DNA of 64,000 bases from Thiobacillus denitrificans. GTDB taxonomy: Bacteria; Pseudomonadota; Gammaproteobacteria; Burkholderiales; Thiobacillaceae. The notes under the pieces are model-generated. The model was not told the DNA's origin. It made no database searches and saw only the letters and a program-made list of their open reading frames with translations. The position numbers and the translations under genes are program-made. The stretch is from positions 90,300-154,299 of the forward strand of contig DDRS01000015.1 of NCBI GenBank assembly GCA_002343685.1. The letters run 5' to 3'. Within the stretch, counting starts at the first letter, position 1; every line of letters starts with the position of its first letter. Below, piece after piece: positions 46,902 through 55,824 of the stretch.

Positions 46902-47875
46902 GAGAAAGAACGCTCCAGCAGGTCTGCGTTGAGTTGTCCGGCGCGGAAACTGCGGCCTGTTTTGAGGCTGGTCACGATGATCTGTGCCGGTGCGAACAAC
47001 AGCGGGTCGATCTTGTAGAAGTCGTGTCCGGCATTCTTGAAAACCTGTGCGAAAGGCTGGCCATAGTCCTTGGAAGCCTCGCTCGGCATACGCTGCGCAA
47101 GCGCCTCGGCTGCCGCTTCCTCGCCGGCGACAAACAACTGGACGCGGCCGCCGAAGAGAATCGCATCGTTGGTACGGCCCATGGCAGTCAGGAAATCCGG
47201 CGAGGGCGGACAGACCGGGGCCGTGCCCATGCCGTCGACGATGTGATCGAGCGGGAAGCCCAGGAAGTGCGCCTTGTGCAGGGCCACTTCGAGTACGCGG
47301 GCCACTACCTGTACGCTGCCGGCCAGGCTGGTGGTGGGCGTCAGGATCAAGGTCAGCCGGTCGGGGGAGACGTCGCACTGGCCGGCGATCTTGTCCAGCA
47401 AGGGCAGCGGCGGGATCTTGTCGGTTTCCAGGACGAGGCAGGCCGAGTCCGCGCGATCGCGATAAGCGAGTTCACCGAAGAGTTCTTCCTTGCCGGCCAG
47501 TGCGCGGCCGGGACCCGATCCCAATGCGAAGAAACTGCCCTTGCCCTCGCCGTGCGACAGGCTCCATCCGGCGTACTGGCTGCCCAGACAGGCCAGCACC
47601 GGCTGCGCTGTGGAAACGGACAACTCCCATGGCCAGGCGGCCTGGGCGGCGGCCGGAACGAGCGTGACGCGTCCGAGGCCGCCGAGGCAGATTTCGGCGA
47701 TGCGCCGGCCTGCCTCGATGCCGCCCGCCACCCGGATGCCGGCATCGACGATGCGTACGCCATTGTCTTGCCGCGAAACCGCCAGGCGCAGTTCCGCGGC
47801 GTGGTCCACCAGGTATTCGACCAAGGGGGATGCGAGCTGGTTGACGCTGGGAACGTGATTCATCGGATGTGTCAT
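46898..47875 (-). CDS. mch: Methenyl-H4MPT cyclohydrolase Mch
   Basis: Converts methenyl-H4MPT to formyl-H4MPT in formaldehyde oxidation. The 325-residue protein matches the Mch family: SVNQLASPLVEYLVDHAAEL, DAGIRVAGGIEAGRRIAEIC, YAGWSLSHGEGKGSFFALGS and GMGTAPVCPPSPDFLTAMGR. The start overlaps the preceding ATP-grasp gene as TGATG. Full length. Confidence 0.95.
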   Translation of the reverse strand: MTHPMNHVPSVNQLASPLVEYLVDHAAELRLAVSRQDNGVRIVDAGIRVAGGIEAGRRIAEICLGGLGRVTLVPAAAQAAWPWELSVSTAQPVLACLGSQYAGWSLSHGEGKGSFFALGSGPGRALAGKEELFGELAYRDRADSACLVLETDKIPPLPLLDKIAGQCDVSPDRLTLILTPTTSLAGSVQVVARVLEVALHKAHFLGFPLDHIVDGMGTAPVCPPSPDFLTAMGRTNDAILFGGRVQLFVAGEEAAAEALAQRMPSEASKDYGQPFAQVFKNAGHDFYKIDPLLFAPAQIIVTSLKTGRSFRAGQLNADLLERSFS

Positions 47876-49056
47876 CAGGCAGGGAACATCTGGGTGGATT
47901 GCGCGACGGCATGGTCATTCCAGCCGGCTGAGGGGGAGGCGAAACGATCCAGCCACTGGAGGATTTCCTGGCGCCGGCCGAGCGCCTGGTGCCGGGCGGT
48001 GGCCGCATCCGGGCCGTCCGCACGGACCGTGCAGACAGGGTCGCCGGCCTCGATCACGCTGTCCGCCCAAGGCAGATCAGCACACCAGGAAGGCCAAGCG
48101 AAATCGGCCGGGATCAGCAAGCGGGTTTCGGCGTAGACCACCGCCACGGCCATGCTGCCGCCCGGCTGGGGCAGGCGGGCCGGCAGTCGGCCCTTGCAGG
48201 CTTCGACGTGCAGATCGAACAGGCAGGGCAGCAGCGGCACATCCCATAATTCCAGCGTGGCGGGCGGACGCGGATTCAGTTCCAGCAATACCCAGCCGGA
48301 GTGGGTGACAATGAAATCGAGGCCGTTGAGGCCAACCAGGCCGAGCCGGGCGGTGAGCGCGCGTGCCGCATGCATGACGGCTTCGTCGACCCCGGCCGGG
48401 CCTGCATCCATGCGTGTCGCACCGGCATAGCTCCAACGTCCGGATGCCTGGGGCGGAGTCGTCAGGGGCTGGTTGAAACCGATTGAGCAGATGTCGCGTC
48501 CATTGGCCAGAAACAGGAAGGACCATTCCTCGCCGGCGACCTGTCGCTGGAAATAGCGTCCCGCATCGCGTTCGGGCAAGACGGATGCGAGGCGTACATG
48601 CGTGCCGCCGCATGCACCGGCCTGTTTGGACAGCCAACCGGCGACTTCTGCAGGGCGTGACATGCGGGTTGCGGGATGGGGAATGCCGAGCGCCGCGAGC
48701 AGGTTGCTGAAGCGTTCCGGATCCGCGACGGTTTCCAGGACCTCCGGCGAATTGCCCAGCACGATCCGCCCCTCGGACAGCCCGCGCAGCAGAGCCGGCT
48801 GGGCTTCGAGCCCCGATCCGTAGACCAGGCCGAGACAGGCGGCAGGCGGACAGACCAGGTCGGCCGCATCCAGCATGGCGGTCGCGTCGAATTCGCCGTT
48901 GCGGTCCAGGGGCGAGCGTGTCCATTGCAAGGCCATCCCGCAGGTATCCTGGTCGGCGAAGGCGTCGATCCCGACCACCGAGCGCTGCGCGCGCGCCGCT
49001 GCCTTGGCCAGTATGCGCCCGGATAGTGAGGTGAGCAGAAAGGCCTTAGGCGGCAT
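47875..49056 (-). CDS. ATP-grasp protein of the H4MPT cluster
   Basis: The 393-residue protein starts MPPKAFLLTSLSGRILAKAA and has an ATP-grasp domain (GEEWSFLFLANGRDICSIGF, LGLVGLNGLDFIVTHSGWVL, LELNPRPPATLEL) of the type found in methylotroph H4MPT clusters; its substrate is not known. ATG 49056, overlapping the mtdB end by 11 bases, is chosen because the upstream extension of the frame only shadows mtdB. Confidence 0.8.
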   Translation of the reverse strand: MPPKAFLLTSLSGRILAKAAARAQRSVVGIDAFADQDTCGMALQWTRSPLDRNGEFDATAMLDAADLVCPPAACLGLVYGSGLEAQPALLRGLSEGRIVLGNSPEVLETVADPERFSNLLAALGIPHPATRMSRPAEVAGWLSKQAGACGGTHVRLASVLPERDAGRYFQRQVAGEEWSFLFLANGRDICSIGFNQPLTTPPQASGRWSYAGATRMDAGPAGVDEAVMHAARALTARLGLVGLNGLDFIVTHSGWVLLELNPRPPATLELWDVPLLPCLFDLHVEACKGRLPARLPQPGGSMAVAVVYAETRLLIPADFAWPSWCADLPWADSVIEAGDPVCTVRADGPDAATARHQALGRRQEILQWLDRFASPSAGWNDHAVAQSTQMFPA

Positions 49057-49948
49057 GCAACCTGGCCTCGCGCAAGCAGTCGGCAAAGCCCAGATAAAGC
49101 GGGCTGTCCGTGCGCAGCATGGCCTGCAGCAGGCCTTGCTGAACCTTGTATTTGATGTTGCCGATGGCGAGCGGCCCGATTCCCACGGCATGCCCGGACG
49201 CTGCTGCAAGCGGCTTGCCATCGTCCATGACGCCGATCCCTTCGATCCCGGCCGGCGGGACTGCATTGATGTCGGCCGCCACCAGCAACCGCGCCGCGTG
49301 TGCGAGATGCGCGGGGCCCATCACCTGGACGCCGGCCTTCGCCGTGGCGAGCGCGACTTCAGTGTCCGCGATGAGCGCCGCCTTGGCATCGTCGGAACTG
49401 GCATCGATGGGGCGTATCGTCACGCCGAAGCGGGCCTGGATGGCCTCGGCAGCGGACTGTGCCCGGAACAAGCCATCGTGGCCGGGAATCGTGACCTCGG
49501 CGCCCGCCTGGGCGGCGAGCACGGCTGCAACCATGCCGACCGGGCCGGTGCCGCCGAAAACGGTGACGCGGCGGCCGGCAAGCGTGCTGCCATGGGTAGC
49601 GGCCAGGGCTTTTTCCACAGCGGCGATCATGGCCGCAGCAGTGGTGAAGGCGCCGCTCGGATCGGCAAAGACCGATATTTCGAAGGGCGGCACCATCGCC
49701 TTGCGGGCGGCGTCGAGCATGCCGGCGGCGAGCATGGGATCGCGCCCGCCGATGAAGATGCCGGTGTGCTTCACGCCTTTTGGACCCCTGGAAAAAATGG
49801 CGTCCTGGGTAAAGCCTGCGATGTCTTCCAGCCCTACGCCCGAATACGGGATCACGGCGTTCCAGCCGGCATCGTAGGCCATGTTCACGTCAAACGGGCT
49901 GACCCGTGTGCCGGGCGTGGCAAAGTGCAGCAAATAGGGTTTTTCCAT
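49046..49948 (-). CDS. mtdB: Methylene-H4MPT dehydrogenase MtdB
   Basis: NAD(P)-dependent oxidation of methylene-H4MPT to methenyl-H4MPT. The 300-residue product starts MEKPYLLHFATPGTRVSPFD, with AYDAGWNAVIPYSGV, KGVKHTGIFIGGRDPMLA and a Rossmann G-motif VTVFGGTGPVGMVAAVLA, and ends in the KYKVQQGLLQAML region typical of the family. Whether it uses NAD or NADP cannot be read with confidence. It lies 22 bases after mptG. Confidence 0.95.
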   Translation of the reverse strand: MEKPYLLHFATPGTRVSPFDVNMAYDAGWNAVIPYSGVGLEDIAGFTQDAIFSRGPKGVKHTGIFIGGRDPMLAAGMLDAARKAMVPPFEISVFADPSGAFTTAAAMIAAVEKALAATHGSTLAGRRVTVFGGTGPVGMVAAVLAAQAGAEVTIPGHDGLFRAQSAAEAIQARFGVTIRPIDASSDDAKAALIADTEVALATAKAGVQVMGPAHLAHAARLLVAADINAVPPAGIEGIGVMDDGKPLAAASGHAVGIGPLAIGNIKYKVQQGLLQAMLRTDSPLYLGFADCLREARLHAA

Positions 49949-49970
49949 TGTTTTCTCCAGCTGTTGTTAT

Positions 49971-50957
49971 TCAGGAATGCGCCTGGGCTCGGTATGCTTC
50001 GGTACGGATTTCCGCGCCGCGGTTGCGGCCGGAGCACACCATGAATTCCAGCCCTTCGGTACCGAACTCGTTGTACGCGGCACGTGCCAGGGAACGCGCC
50101 TGAATTTCCGAGTCGATCAATGCAAAACCGGTGGGTCCCCACGAGCTTTGCCCGATGCCTTCGGCGCCGTTCCGTGCCAGCCAGGCCAGCGCGCTGGCCA
50201 CGTGGTGGCTGGCGAACCGTCCACCCTGGGCCGGCGCGAAATGATCGCCCACCGTCTGCTGGATGGCGTGGATGGCGGCGCCGAATCCCGGAAGATCCTG
50301 CTCGACCAGAGACGGCATGGCCTGCATCAGCGCGAGCCGGCACAGGTGCGCGGCTCGCGCCTCGGGAAATTTTGGCAGGGCGGCGAAGGCCCGCTTTTCC
50401 TGCTCGCCGTGCAAGCCCTTGTAGGTCTTGTCCATCACCAGGATCACGCGCCACTGCGCGGGAAACTCGATGCGCGAAATCACCAGGGGCGGGTCGCCTT
50501 CGTCCTTGCGTCCGCCATCCACCACGAACCCGCCCTGCGTAAACAGGCCCAGGCCGATGCCTGAACGCGCGCCCCGGTTCAATTTCCTGGCCATGTCGTG
50601 GACCGGCCAATCCACGTCATACAGCCGGGCAAGCGCCGTGCCGACGGCCAGGGCGAGTTGGGTACCCGAGCCGAGGCCGGCGTGATCGGGGATGGCCTGA
50701 TGGACCTGGATATAGGTGCCATCCGTAATGCCCATGGCCGCGAGCGATTGGCGCGCGAATGATTCCACCCGCTCGGATTGCGGACCTTCCGCCGAAACCT
50801 GTTCGGCCGGATAGGCGGTCAGCGTCGTGGCCAGTTCGTCCAACGACAGGCCCAGGCTGCCGAAGCGCCGCCCCAGCCCGCCATTGAGGTCGAGAAACCC
50901 CATGTGAAGCCGTGCGGAGGCTCGTACGGTAACGCTGATCGTGGCGGTATGTGGCAT
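49971..50957 (-). CDS. mptG: Beta-RFAP synthase (MptG)
   Basis: Beta-ribofuranosylaminobenzene 5'-phosphate synthase, the first committed step of H4MPT synthesis (pABA plus PRPP). The 328 residues start MPHTATISVTVRASARLHMG; they show the GHMP-kinase-like motif PDHAGLGSGTQLALAVG, GLGLFTQGGFVVDGG and GQSSWGPTGFALI. ATG 50957 is chosen; a start 6 codons earlier is possible. It is the first gene of the minus-strand H4MPT run and divergent from the fhc operon. Confidence 0.93.
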   Translation of the reverse strand: MPHTATISVTVRASARLHMGFLDLNGGLGRRFGSLGLSLDELATTLTAYPAEQVSAEGPQSERVESFARQSLAAMGITDGTYIQVHQAIPDHAGLGSGTQLALAVGTALARLYDVDWPVHDMARKLNRGARSGIGLGLFTQGGFVVDGGRKDEGDPPLVISRIEFPAQWRVILVMDKTYKGLHGEQEKRAFAALPKFPEARAAHLCRLALMQAMPSLVEQDLPGFGAAIHAIQQTVGDHFAPAQGGRFASHHVASALAWLARNGAEGIGQSSWGPTGFALIDSEIQARSLARAAYNEFGTEGLEFMVCSGRNRGAEIRTEAYRAQAHS

Positions 50958-50998
50958 GTGTATTGAGTGGTGCAAAACGTGTAAGCCTCAGGAAGCAA

Positions 50999-51026
50999 TT
51001 GCTATGCCAATGGGAAAATGCATAAA
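50999..51026 (+). promoter_or_regulatory. candidate promoter for the fhc operon
   Basis: TTGCTA (50999-51004), a 16-base spacer and CATAAA (51021-51026) lie in an AT-rich stretch about 100 bases before fhcB and 33 bases before the nested inverted repeats. Each hexamer matches consensus in four of six positions. No equally good promoter was found for the divergent mptG direction. Confidence 0.35.
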
Positions 51027-51058
51027 TAATCAATCGTCTAGCTTTGCATGCTCAGAGC

Positions 51059-51094
51059 GCCGATGTGACAGACTGTCACGCCGCTCGCATCGGC
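51059..51094. promoter_or_regulatory. nested inverted repeats upstream of fhcB
   Basis: A perfect 15-base palindrome GTGACAG-A-CTGTCAC (51065-51079) sits inside a larger inverted repeat GCCGATG (51059-51065) / CATCGGC (51088-51094). A further GTGACA follows at 51098. This could be a repressor or activator operator for the divergent mptG and fhc operons, or a leader hairpin in the fhcB mRNA. The regulator is not known. Confidence 0.55.
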
Positions 51095-51124
51095 CGCGTG
51101 ACATCTTTTATGGATGGAGGCGGC

Positions 51125-52483
51125 ATGCGTCGACGGGAAACTGCCTGCCTGGCCAGACACATAGGCGCGATCGCGACACGCATGGCATGGATCCTGCTAA
51201 ATACCTTGCACTTCAGTCTTTTTGAGTCCTCTATCTCAGTGTCCAGTCCTTCGGTTTGTTGTCCTTTTTGCGGTTTGCTGTGTGACGATCTGGAAATCGT
51301 GCGCGAGGGGGACGGCGTGCGGCTCGAGCGCCCCGCGTGTCCCCGCGCATCGCGGTTGTTTTCCATCCCGGACCCTGGCCAGGCCATGATTGCCGGCTTG
51401 CCCATCAGCCTGGATGAAGCTTGCCGGTCGGCGGCGATCATCCTGTCAGGTTCGCGCCGTCCGCTGATCGGCGGACTGGGATGCGATGTCATGGGCCATC
51501 GCGCTGCCCTGTCGCTGGCGGAAAAGCTGGGGGGGGTGGTCGATCACATGCATGGCCGTGCACAGTTCCGTAATGTTCGGGCTTTCCAGGATGGCGGCTG
51601 GGTGACGACCACCCTGTCCGAGGTGCGCAATCGTGCCGACCTGATCGTGCTGGCCGGCACGGATGCCTCGCGCTATCCGCGGTTCTTCGAACGCTGTCTT
51701 GCCCCGGCTTCCCAGTTTGGCGAGTTGACGCGCAAGGTGGTGGTTCTGGGTCCGGCGCTGTCCATTCCCGCCATGGACGGTATATCCGTTTCCTCCATCC
51801 CGATCGATGCGGGCCGCCTGGGTGAGTTATTTGCCGTCATGCGTGCCCGGTTGGCAGGGATGCCTGCGCGTGCCGCAGACGTGGCGGGCGTGCCGATCGA
51901 GCAGATCGAGGCCCTGTTGGCCGATATGCGTGCGGCCCGCTACGGGGTGCTGGTCTGGAACGCGGCGGAACTGGATTTTCCGCATGCCGATCTGACCATC
52001 CAGTCGGCCGTGAATCTGGTCAAGGACCTCAACCAGGCGACGCGATGGTCCGGGTTGCCCCTGGGGGGCGACGATGGCGGCACCTCAGCCGCACAAACCT
52101 GCACCTGGCAGACCGGCTACCCCTTGCGCACCGCATACGAAATCGCCGGCCCTCACTATGAACCGCTGCTGTTCGAGAGCGACCGTCTGCTGAAAACAGG
52201 GGAGGTGGATGCGCTGGTCTGGATATCGGCGTTCGATCCCGAACGCACGCCACCCGCCGCGGATTGTCCGATCGTGGTGCTGGGTCGGGCCGACATGCGG
52301 TTTGCCCGGGCGCCGGATGTGTTCATCCCGGTGGCCGTTCCGGGCGTGCAGCATGTTGGCTTCCTGCATCGCATGGATGCGGTGGTGGCCTTGCCCTTGA
52401 CGGCGCCCGCATCGTCCAGCCTACCGAGCGTGGCCCAGGTCCTTGCCATCATCCAGGGGGAGACGAATCATGCTGCGGCTTAA
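51125..52483 (+). CDS. fhcB: Formyltransferase/hydrolase complex subunit FhcB
   Basis: FhcB is the bacterial counterpart of formylmethanofuran dehydrogenase subunit B in the Fhc complex that releases formate; bacterial versions lack the Mo/W site. The core begins VCCPFCGLLCDDLEIVREGD and continues with GGLGCDVMGHRAALSLAEKL and LAGTDASRYPRFFERCL. ATG 51125 is the only candidate with a strong site (GGAGG), giving 452 residues with a 40-residue N-terminal extension. ATG 51182 or GTG 51239 would give more usual lengths. The stop overlaps fhcA by 14 bases. Confidence 0.88.
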   Translation: MRRRETACLARHIGAIATRMAWILLNTLHFSLFESSISVSSPSVCCPFCGLLCDDLEIVREGDGVRLERPACPRASRLFSIPDPGQAMIAGLPISLDEACRSAAIILSGSRRPLIGGLGCDVMGHRAALSLAEKLGGVVDHMHGRAQFRNVRAFQDGGWVTTTLSEVRNRADLIVLAGTDASRYPRFFERCLAPASQFGELTRKVVVLGPALSIPAMDGISVSSIPIDAGRLGELFAVMRARLAGMPARAADVAGVPIEQIEALLADMRAARYGVLVWNAAELDFPHADLTIQSAVNLVKDLNQATRWSGLPLGGDDGGTSAAQTCTWQTGYPLRTAYEIAGPHYEPLLFESDRLLKTGEVDALVWISAFDPERTPPAADCPIVVLGRADMRFARAPDVFIPVAVPGVQHVGFLHRMDAVVALPLTAPASSSLPSVAQVLAIIQGETNHAAA

Positions 52484-54134
52484 GAATGGCCGGATCTACG
52501 ATCCCGCGCACGGCGTCGACGGCGAGGTGCGCGATCTCTATATCGAGGATGGCCGCATCGTGGCCGCACCAGGGCCGGGTGCGAGAATCGATCGCGACAT
52601 CGATCTCGCCGGCCGCGTGGTGATGGGCGGTGCCATCGACCTGCATACGCACATCGGCGGCGGCAAGATGAACATCGCGCGGGCACTGTTGCCGGAAGAC
52701 CACCGCCAGGATCCAGTCCCGACCAGCGGCGGCATGCACGCCGGCTGCGGCCACGCCGCGCCCTCCACCTGGACCACCGGCTACCGCTATGCCGAAATGG
52801 GCTATACCGCCTGCTTCGAACCTGCCATGCAGCCGATCAACGCGCGCCATACTCACCTCGAGATGGGCGATACGCCCATGGTGGACAAGGGCGCCTACGC
52901 CATGCTCGGCAGCGACGATTTCTTCCTGCGCATGCTGGCCAGCGGGGCGGATCAGCGCCTGATCAACGACTACGTGGGCTGGACGCTGGATGCGAGCCAG
53001 GCCATGGCCATCAAGGTCGTGAATCCGGGCGGCATCTCTGCCTTCAAGTTCAATGCCCGCAGCCTGGACCTGGACGAGGCCCATCCCTATTACCGCGTGA
53101 CGCCCCGACAGGTGGTGCAGGCACTCGCACGGGCCGTCCACGACCTCGGTGTGGCGCATCCGCTGCACGTGCACGCGAGCAACCTGGGCGTTCCCGGCAA
53201 TGCCGACACCACCTTGGCGACCATGGCCGCGGCGGAGGGCCTGCCCATCCATCTGACGCACATCCAGTTCCATAGTTATGGCACCGAAGGCGAGCGCAAG
53301 TTTTCCTCCGAAGCCGAGCGCATCGCCGATGCCATCAATCGCATGAGCAATGTGTCGGCCGACGTCGGGCAAGTCCTGTTCGGCCAGACGGTGACCGTCT
53401 CGGGCGACAGCATGAAGCAGTATGGCAACCATCGCCACGCCAGCCCGGACAAATGGGTGGTCATGGACATCGAATGCGACTCGGGCTGCGGCGTGGTTCC
53501 GTTCAAGTACCGCGACAAGAATTTCGTCAACGCCCTGCAATGGGCGATCGGCCTGGAACTGTTCCTTCGGGTCGGCGATCCCTGGCGCATCTTCCTGACC
53601 ACCGATCATCCAAACGGTGCGCCCTTCACCAGTTATCCGCACCTGATTCGCCTGCTGATGGACAAGCGCTTCCGCGATTCGAAGCTGGACGAGATCAACG
53701 CCGAGGCGGCTGCGCACAGCCAGTTGCGCAGCCTGGATCGGGAATACAGCCTCTACGAGATCGCCATCATGACGCGCGCGGCACCGGCCCGTTCCCTCGG
53801 CCTGACCGATCGCGGCCATCTGGGCGAAAGGGCTGCGGCCGACATCGTGGTCTACCGCGACGATGCCGACCGCGAGGCCATGTTTGCGAAGCCCGAATAT
53901 GTGTTCAAGGACGGCCAGCTCATCGTGCGCGACGGCAAGGTGGTGAACGTGGTCAATGGTGCACTGCACGTGGTGAAGCCCGAGTACGACAAGGGTATTG
54001 AGAAACCCCTGAAGGATTATTTCGATCGTTACATGACAGTCAGGATGGAACATGTTCGCGTAAGCAACGAAGAGGTCTGCACGTGCGGCGCCAGCAAATT
54101 GATTCCCCATGTGTGCAAGGGGAGGGCGGCGTGA
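52470..54134 (+). CDS. fhcA: Formyltransferase/hydrolase complex subunit FhcA
   Basis: FhcA is the amidohydrolase-type subunit that hydrolyses formyl-methanofuran (methylofuran) to formate. The 554 residues start MLRLKNGRIYDPAHGVDGEV, with metal-binding DLHTHIGGGKMNIARALLPE, PLHVHASNLG, HLTHIQFHSYGTEG, and FLTTDHPNGAPFTSYPHLIR. A Cys pair (CTCGA) and a late Cys lie near the end. Full length; both neighbours overlap it, so fhcBADC is translationally coupled. Confidence 0.96.
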   Translation: MLRLKNGRIYDPAHGVDGEVRDLYIEDGRIVAAPGPGARIDRDIDLAGRVVMGGAIDLHTHIGGGKMNIARALLPEDHRQDPVPTSGGMHAGCGHAAPSTWTTGYRYAEMGYTACFEPAMQPINARHTHLEMGDTPMVDKGAYAMLGSDDFFLRMLASGADQRLINDYVGWTLDASQAMAIKVVNPGGISAFKFNARSLDLDEAHPYYRVTPRQVVQALARAVHDLGVAHPLHVHASNLGVPGNADTTLATMAAAEGLPIHLTHIQFHSYGTEGERKFSSEAERIADAINRMSNVSADVGQVLFGQTVTVSGDSMKQYGNHRHASPDKWVVMDIECDSGCGVVPFKYRDKNFVNALQWAIGLELFLRVGDPWRIFLTTDHPNGAPFTSYPHLIRLLMDKRFRDSKLDEINAEAAAHSQLRSLDREYSLYEIAIMTRAAPARSLGLTDRGHLGERAAADIVVYRDDADREAMFAKPEYVFKDGQLIVRDGKVVNVVNGALHVVKPEYDKGIEKPLKDYFDRYMTVRMEHVRVSNEEVCTCGASKLIPHVCKGRAA

Positions 54135-55027
54135 TCATCAATGGCGTGTTCATCGACGATACCTATGCGGAGGCCTTCGGCATGAAGGCAACCCGTATTG
54201 TCATCACCGCGGACAATCTGACCTGGGCAAGGCATGCGGCCAACGCCGCCTTCGGTTTTGCCACCTCGGTCATCGCGTGCGGCTGCGAGGCAGGCATCGA
54301 GTGCGAACTCTCTCCGACGGAAACGCCGGACGGCCGTCCCGGCGTGGCCGGCCTGCTGTTTGCCGTCTCCACCAAGGAACTGGCCAAGCAGCTGGAGCGT
54401 CGCGTCGGCCAATGCGTGCTGACCTGTCCCACCACGGCCGTATTCGCCGGCTGCGAAGGCGAAGAGTCGCTGCCGCTGGGCAAGAACCTGCGCTATTTCG
54501 GTGACGGCTGGCAGATGTCCAAACTCATTGCCGGACGGCGCTATTGGCGCATCCCGGTGATGGATGGCGAGTTCCTGGCCGAGGAAATGACCGGCCTGAT
54601 GCGTTCGGTCGGCGGCGGCAATTTCCTGGTACTGGCACGTTCGCGCAGCCGGGCGCTGGCCGCCTGCGAAGCTGCAGTGGACGCCATTGCGCGTGTCCCC
54701 GGCGCCATCGCGCCGTTTCCGGGCGGCGTGGTTCGCTCGGGCTCCAAGGTGGGCTCCAAGTACAAGGCGCTGCCTGCCTCCACCAACGATGCCTTCTGTC
54801 CGACCCTGCGCGGCGTGGCGAAAACCGAGCTCAGTCCGGGCGTGGACGCCGTGCTCGAGATCGTGATCGATGCCGTCACCGACGCCGACATGCGCGTGGC
54901 GATGAAGGCCGGCATGGATGCGGTCTGCGGGATTGGCGCGGCAGGCGGCATCGTGCGTTTGTCGGCCGGCAACTACGGCGGAAAGCTGGGCCAGTTCCAC
55001 TATCGGTTGCGGGAGATTCTGGCATGA
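54131..55027 (+). CDS. fhcD: Formyltransferase/hydrolase complex subunit FhcD
   Basis: FhcD transfers the formyl group from formyl-H4MPT to methanofuran. Translation most likely starts at GTG 54131, overlapping the fhcA stop as GTGA and following GGGGAGGG, and giving (M)IINGVFIDDTYAEAFGMKA. Family motifs are RIVITADNLTWARHAANAAF, CGCEAGIE, and FPGGVVRSGSKVGSKYKALP, in 298 residues. It matches formylmethanofuran-H4MPT formyltransferase (Ftr). Confidence 0.96.
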   Translation: MIINGVFIDDTYAEAFGMKATRIVITADNLTWARHAANAAFGFATSVIACGCEAGIECELSPTETPDGRPGVAGLLFAVSTKELAKQLERRVGQCVLTCPTTAVFAGCEGEESLPLGKNLRYFGDGWQMSKLIAGRRYWRIPVMDGEFLAEEMTGLMRSVGGGNFLVLARSRSRALAACEAAVDAIARVPGAIAPFPGGVVRSGSKVGSKYKALPASTNDAFCPTLRGVAKTELSPGVDAVLEIVIDAVTDADMRVAMKAGMDAVCGIGAAGGIVRLSAGNYGGKLGQFHYRLREILA

Positions 55028-55824
55028 CGACACTAAGCTTGCGCGCCGTGCCGAACGGGCGTGTCGACATGACCGGCGTACTGCCGGAAACGCTCGCCGG
55101 ACGGAGTGCGGACGACATCGCGAAGCAGATCATCCATCTGGCAGGCAGCCCCATGATGCTGGGCGACCTGTTCGAGGTGGACGCGGACGAAACCGACATG
55201 CTGGTGATCCGTACCGATAGCGATCGACTCGATTGCCTGGGCAAGGGCATGAGCACGGGCAGCGTGCGGATCGAAGGACCGGCAGGACATTACGCCGCGC
55301 AGGGGATGCGCGGCGGCGAACTCGATATCCACGGCGATGCCGGAGATGGCGCCGCCAACGGCATGATGGGTGGCCTGTTGCGCATTCGGGGCAATGCCGG
55401 CGACTGGCTCGGTGCCGCATTGATTGGCGACCGTACCGGCATGGCGGGCGGTGTGGTGGCGGTCGAAGGCAATGCTGGCGATCGTCTCGGCGATCGCATG
55501 CGGCGCGGGTTGATTCTCGTACGCGGCCAGGCGGGGGACGCCTGCGGTGCGCGGCTCCTCGCCGGCACGCTCGTGGTGGCGGGTGGCTGCGGCACCCTGC
55601 CGGGATCCGGCCTACGACGCGGAAGCCTGATCCTGGGCCGCCGCCCCGAAGCCATCCCACTGAGCTTCAATGATTCGGGCCGGGTCGACCTGAGTTACCT
55701 GGGATTGCTGCATCGCCATGCGGAAAGCTTCCTGCCCGGGCTGCTGCCGGCTTCCACGCAAGCACACCGCTACATGGGCGATCTGGCCTTCGGCGGCAAA
55801 GGGGAGATACTGGTGCTGGCATGA
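55024..55824 (+). CDS. fhcC: Formyltransferase/hydrolase complex subunit FhcC
   Basis: Structural subunit C of the Fhc complex, related to FwdC and the glutamate synthase C-terminal beta-helix. The 266 residues start MTTLSLRAVPNGRVDMTGVL and contain repeated G-x-x-x-G turns (GSVRIEGPAGHYAAQGMRGG, ELDIHGDAGDGAANGMMGG, LLRIRGNAGDWLGAAL, GVVAVEGNAGDRLGDRMRRG). ATG overlaps the fhcD stop. Confidence 0.95.
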   Translation: MTTLSLRAVPNGRVDMTGVLPETLAGRSADDIAKQIIHLAGSPMMLGDLFEVDADETDMLVIRTDSDRLDCLGKGMSTGSVRIEGPAGHYAAQGMRGGELDIHGDAGDGAANGMMGGLLRIRGNAGDWLGAALIGDRTGMAGGVVAVEGNAGDRLGDRMRRGLILVRGQAGDACGARLLAGTLVVAGGCGTLPGSGLRRGSLILGRRPEAIPLSFNDSGRVDLSYLGLLHRHAESFLPGLLPASTQAHRYMGDLAFGGKGEILVLA

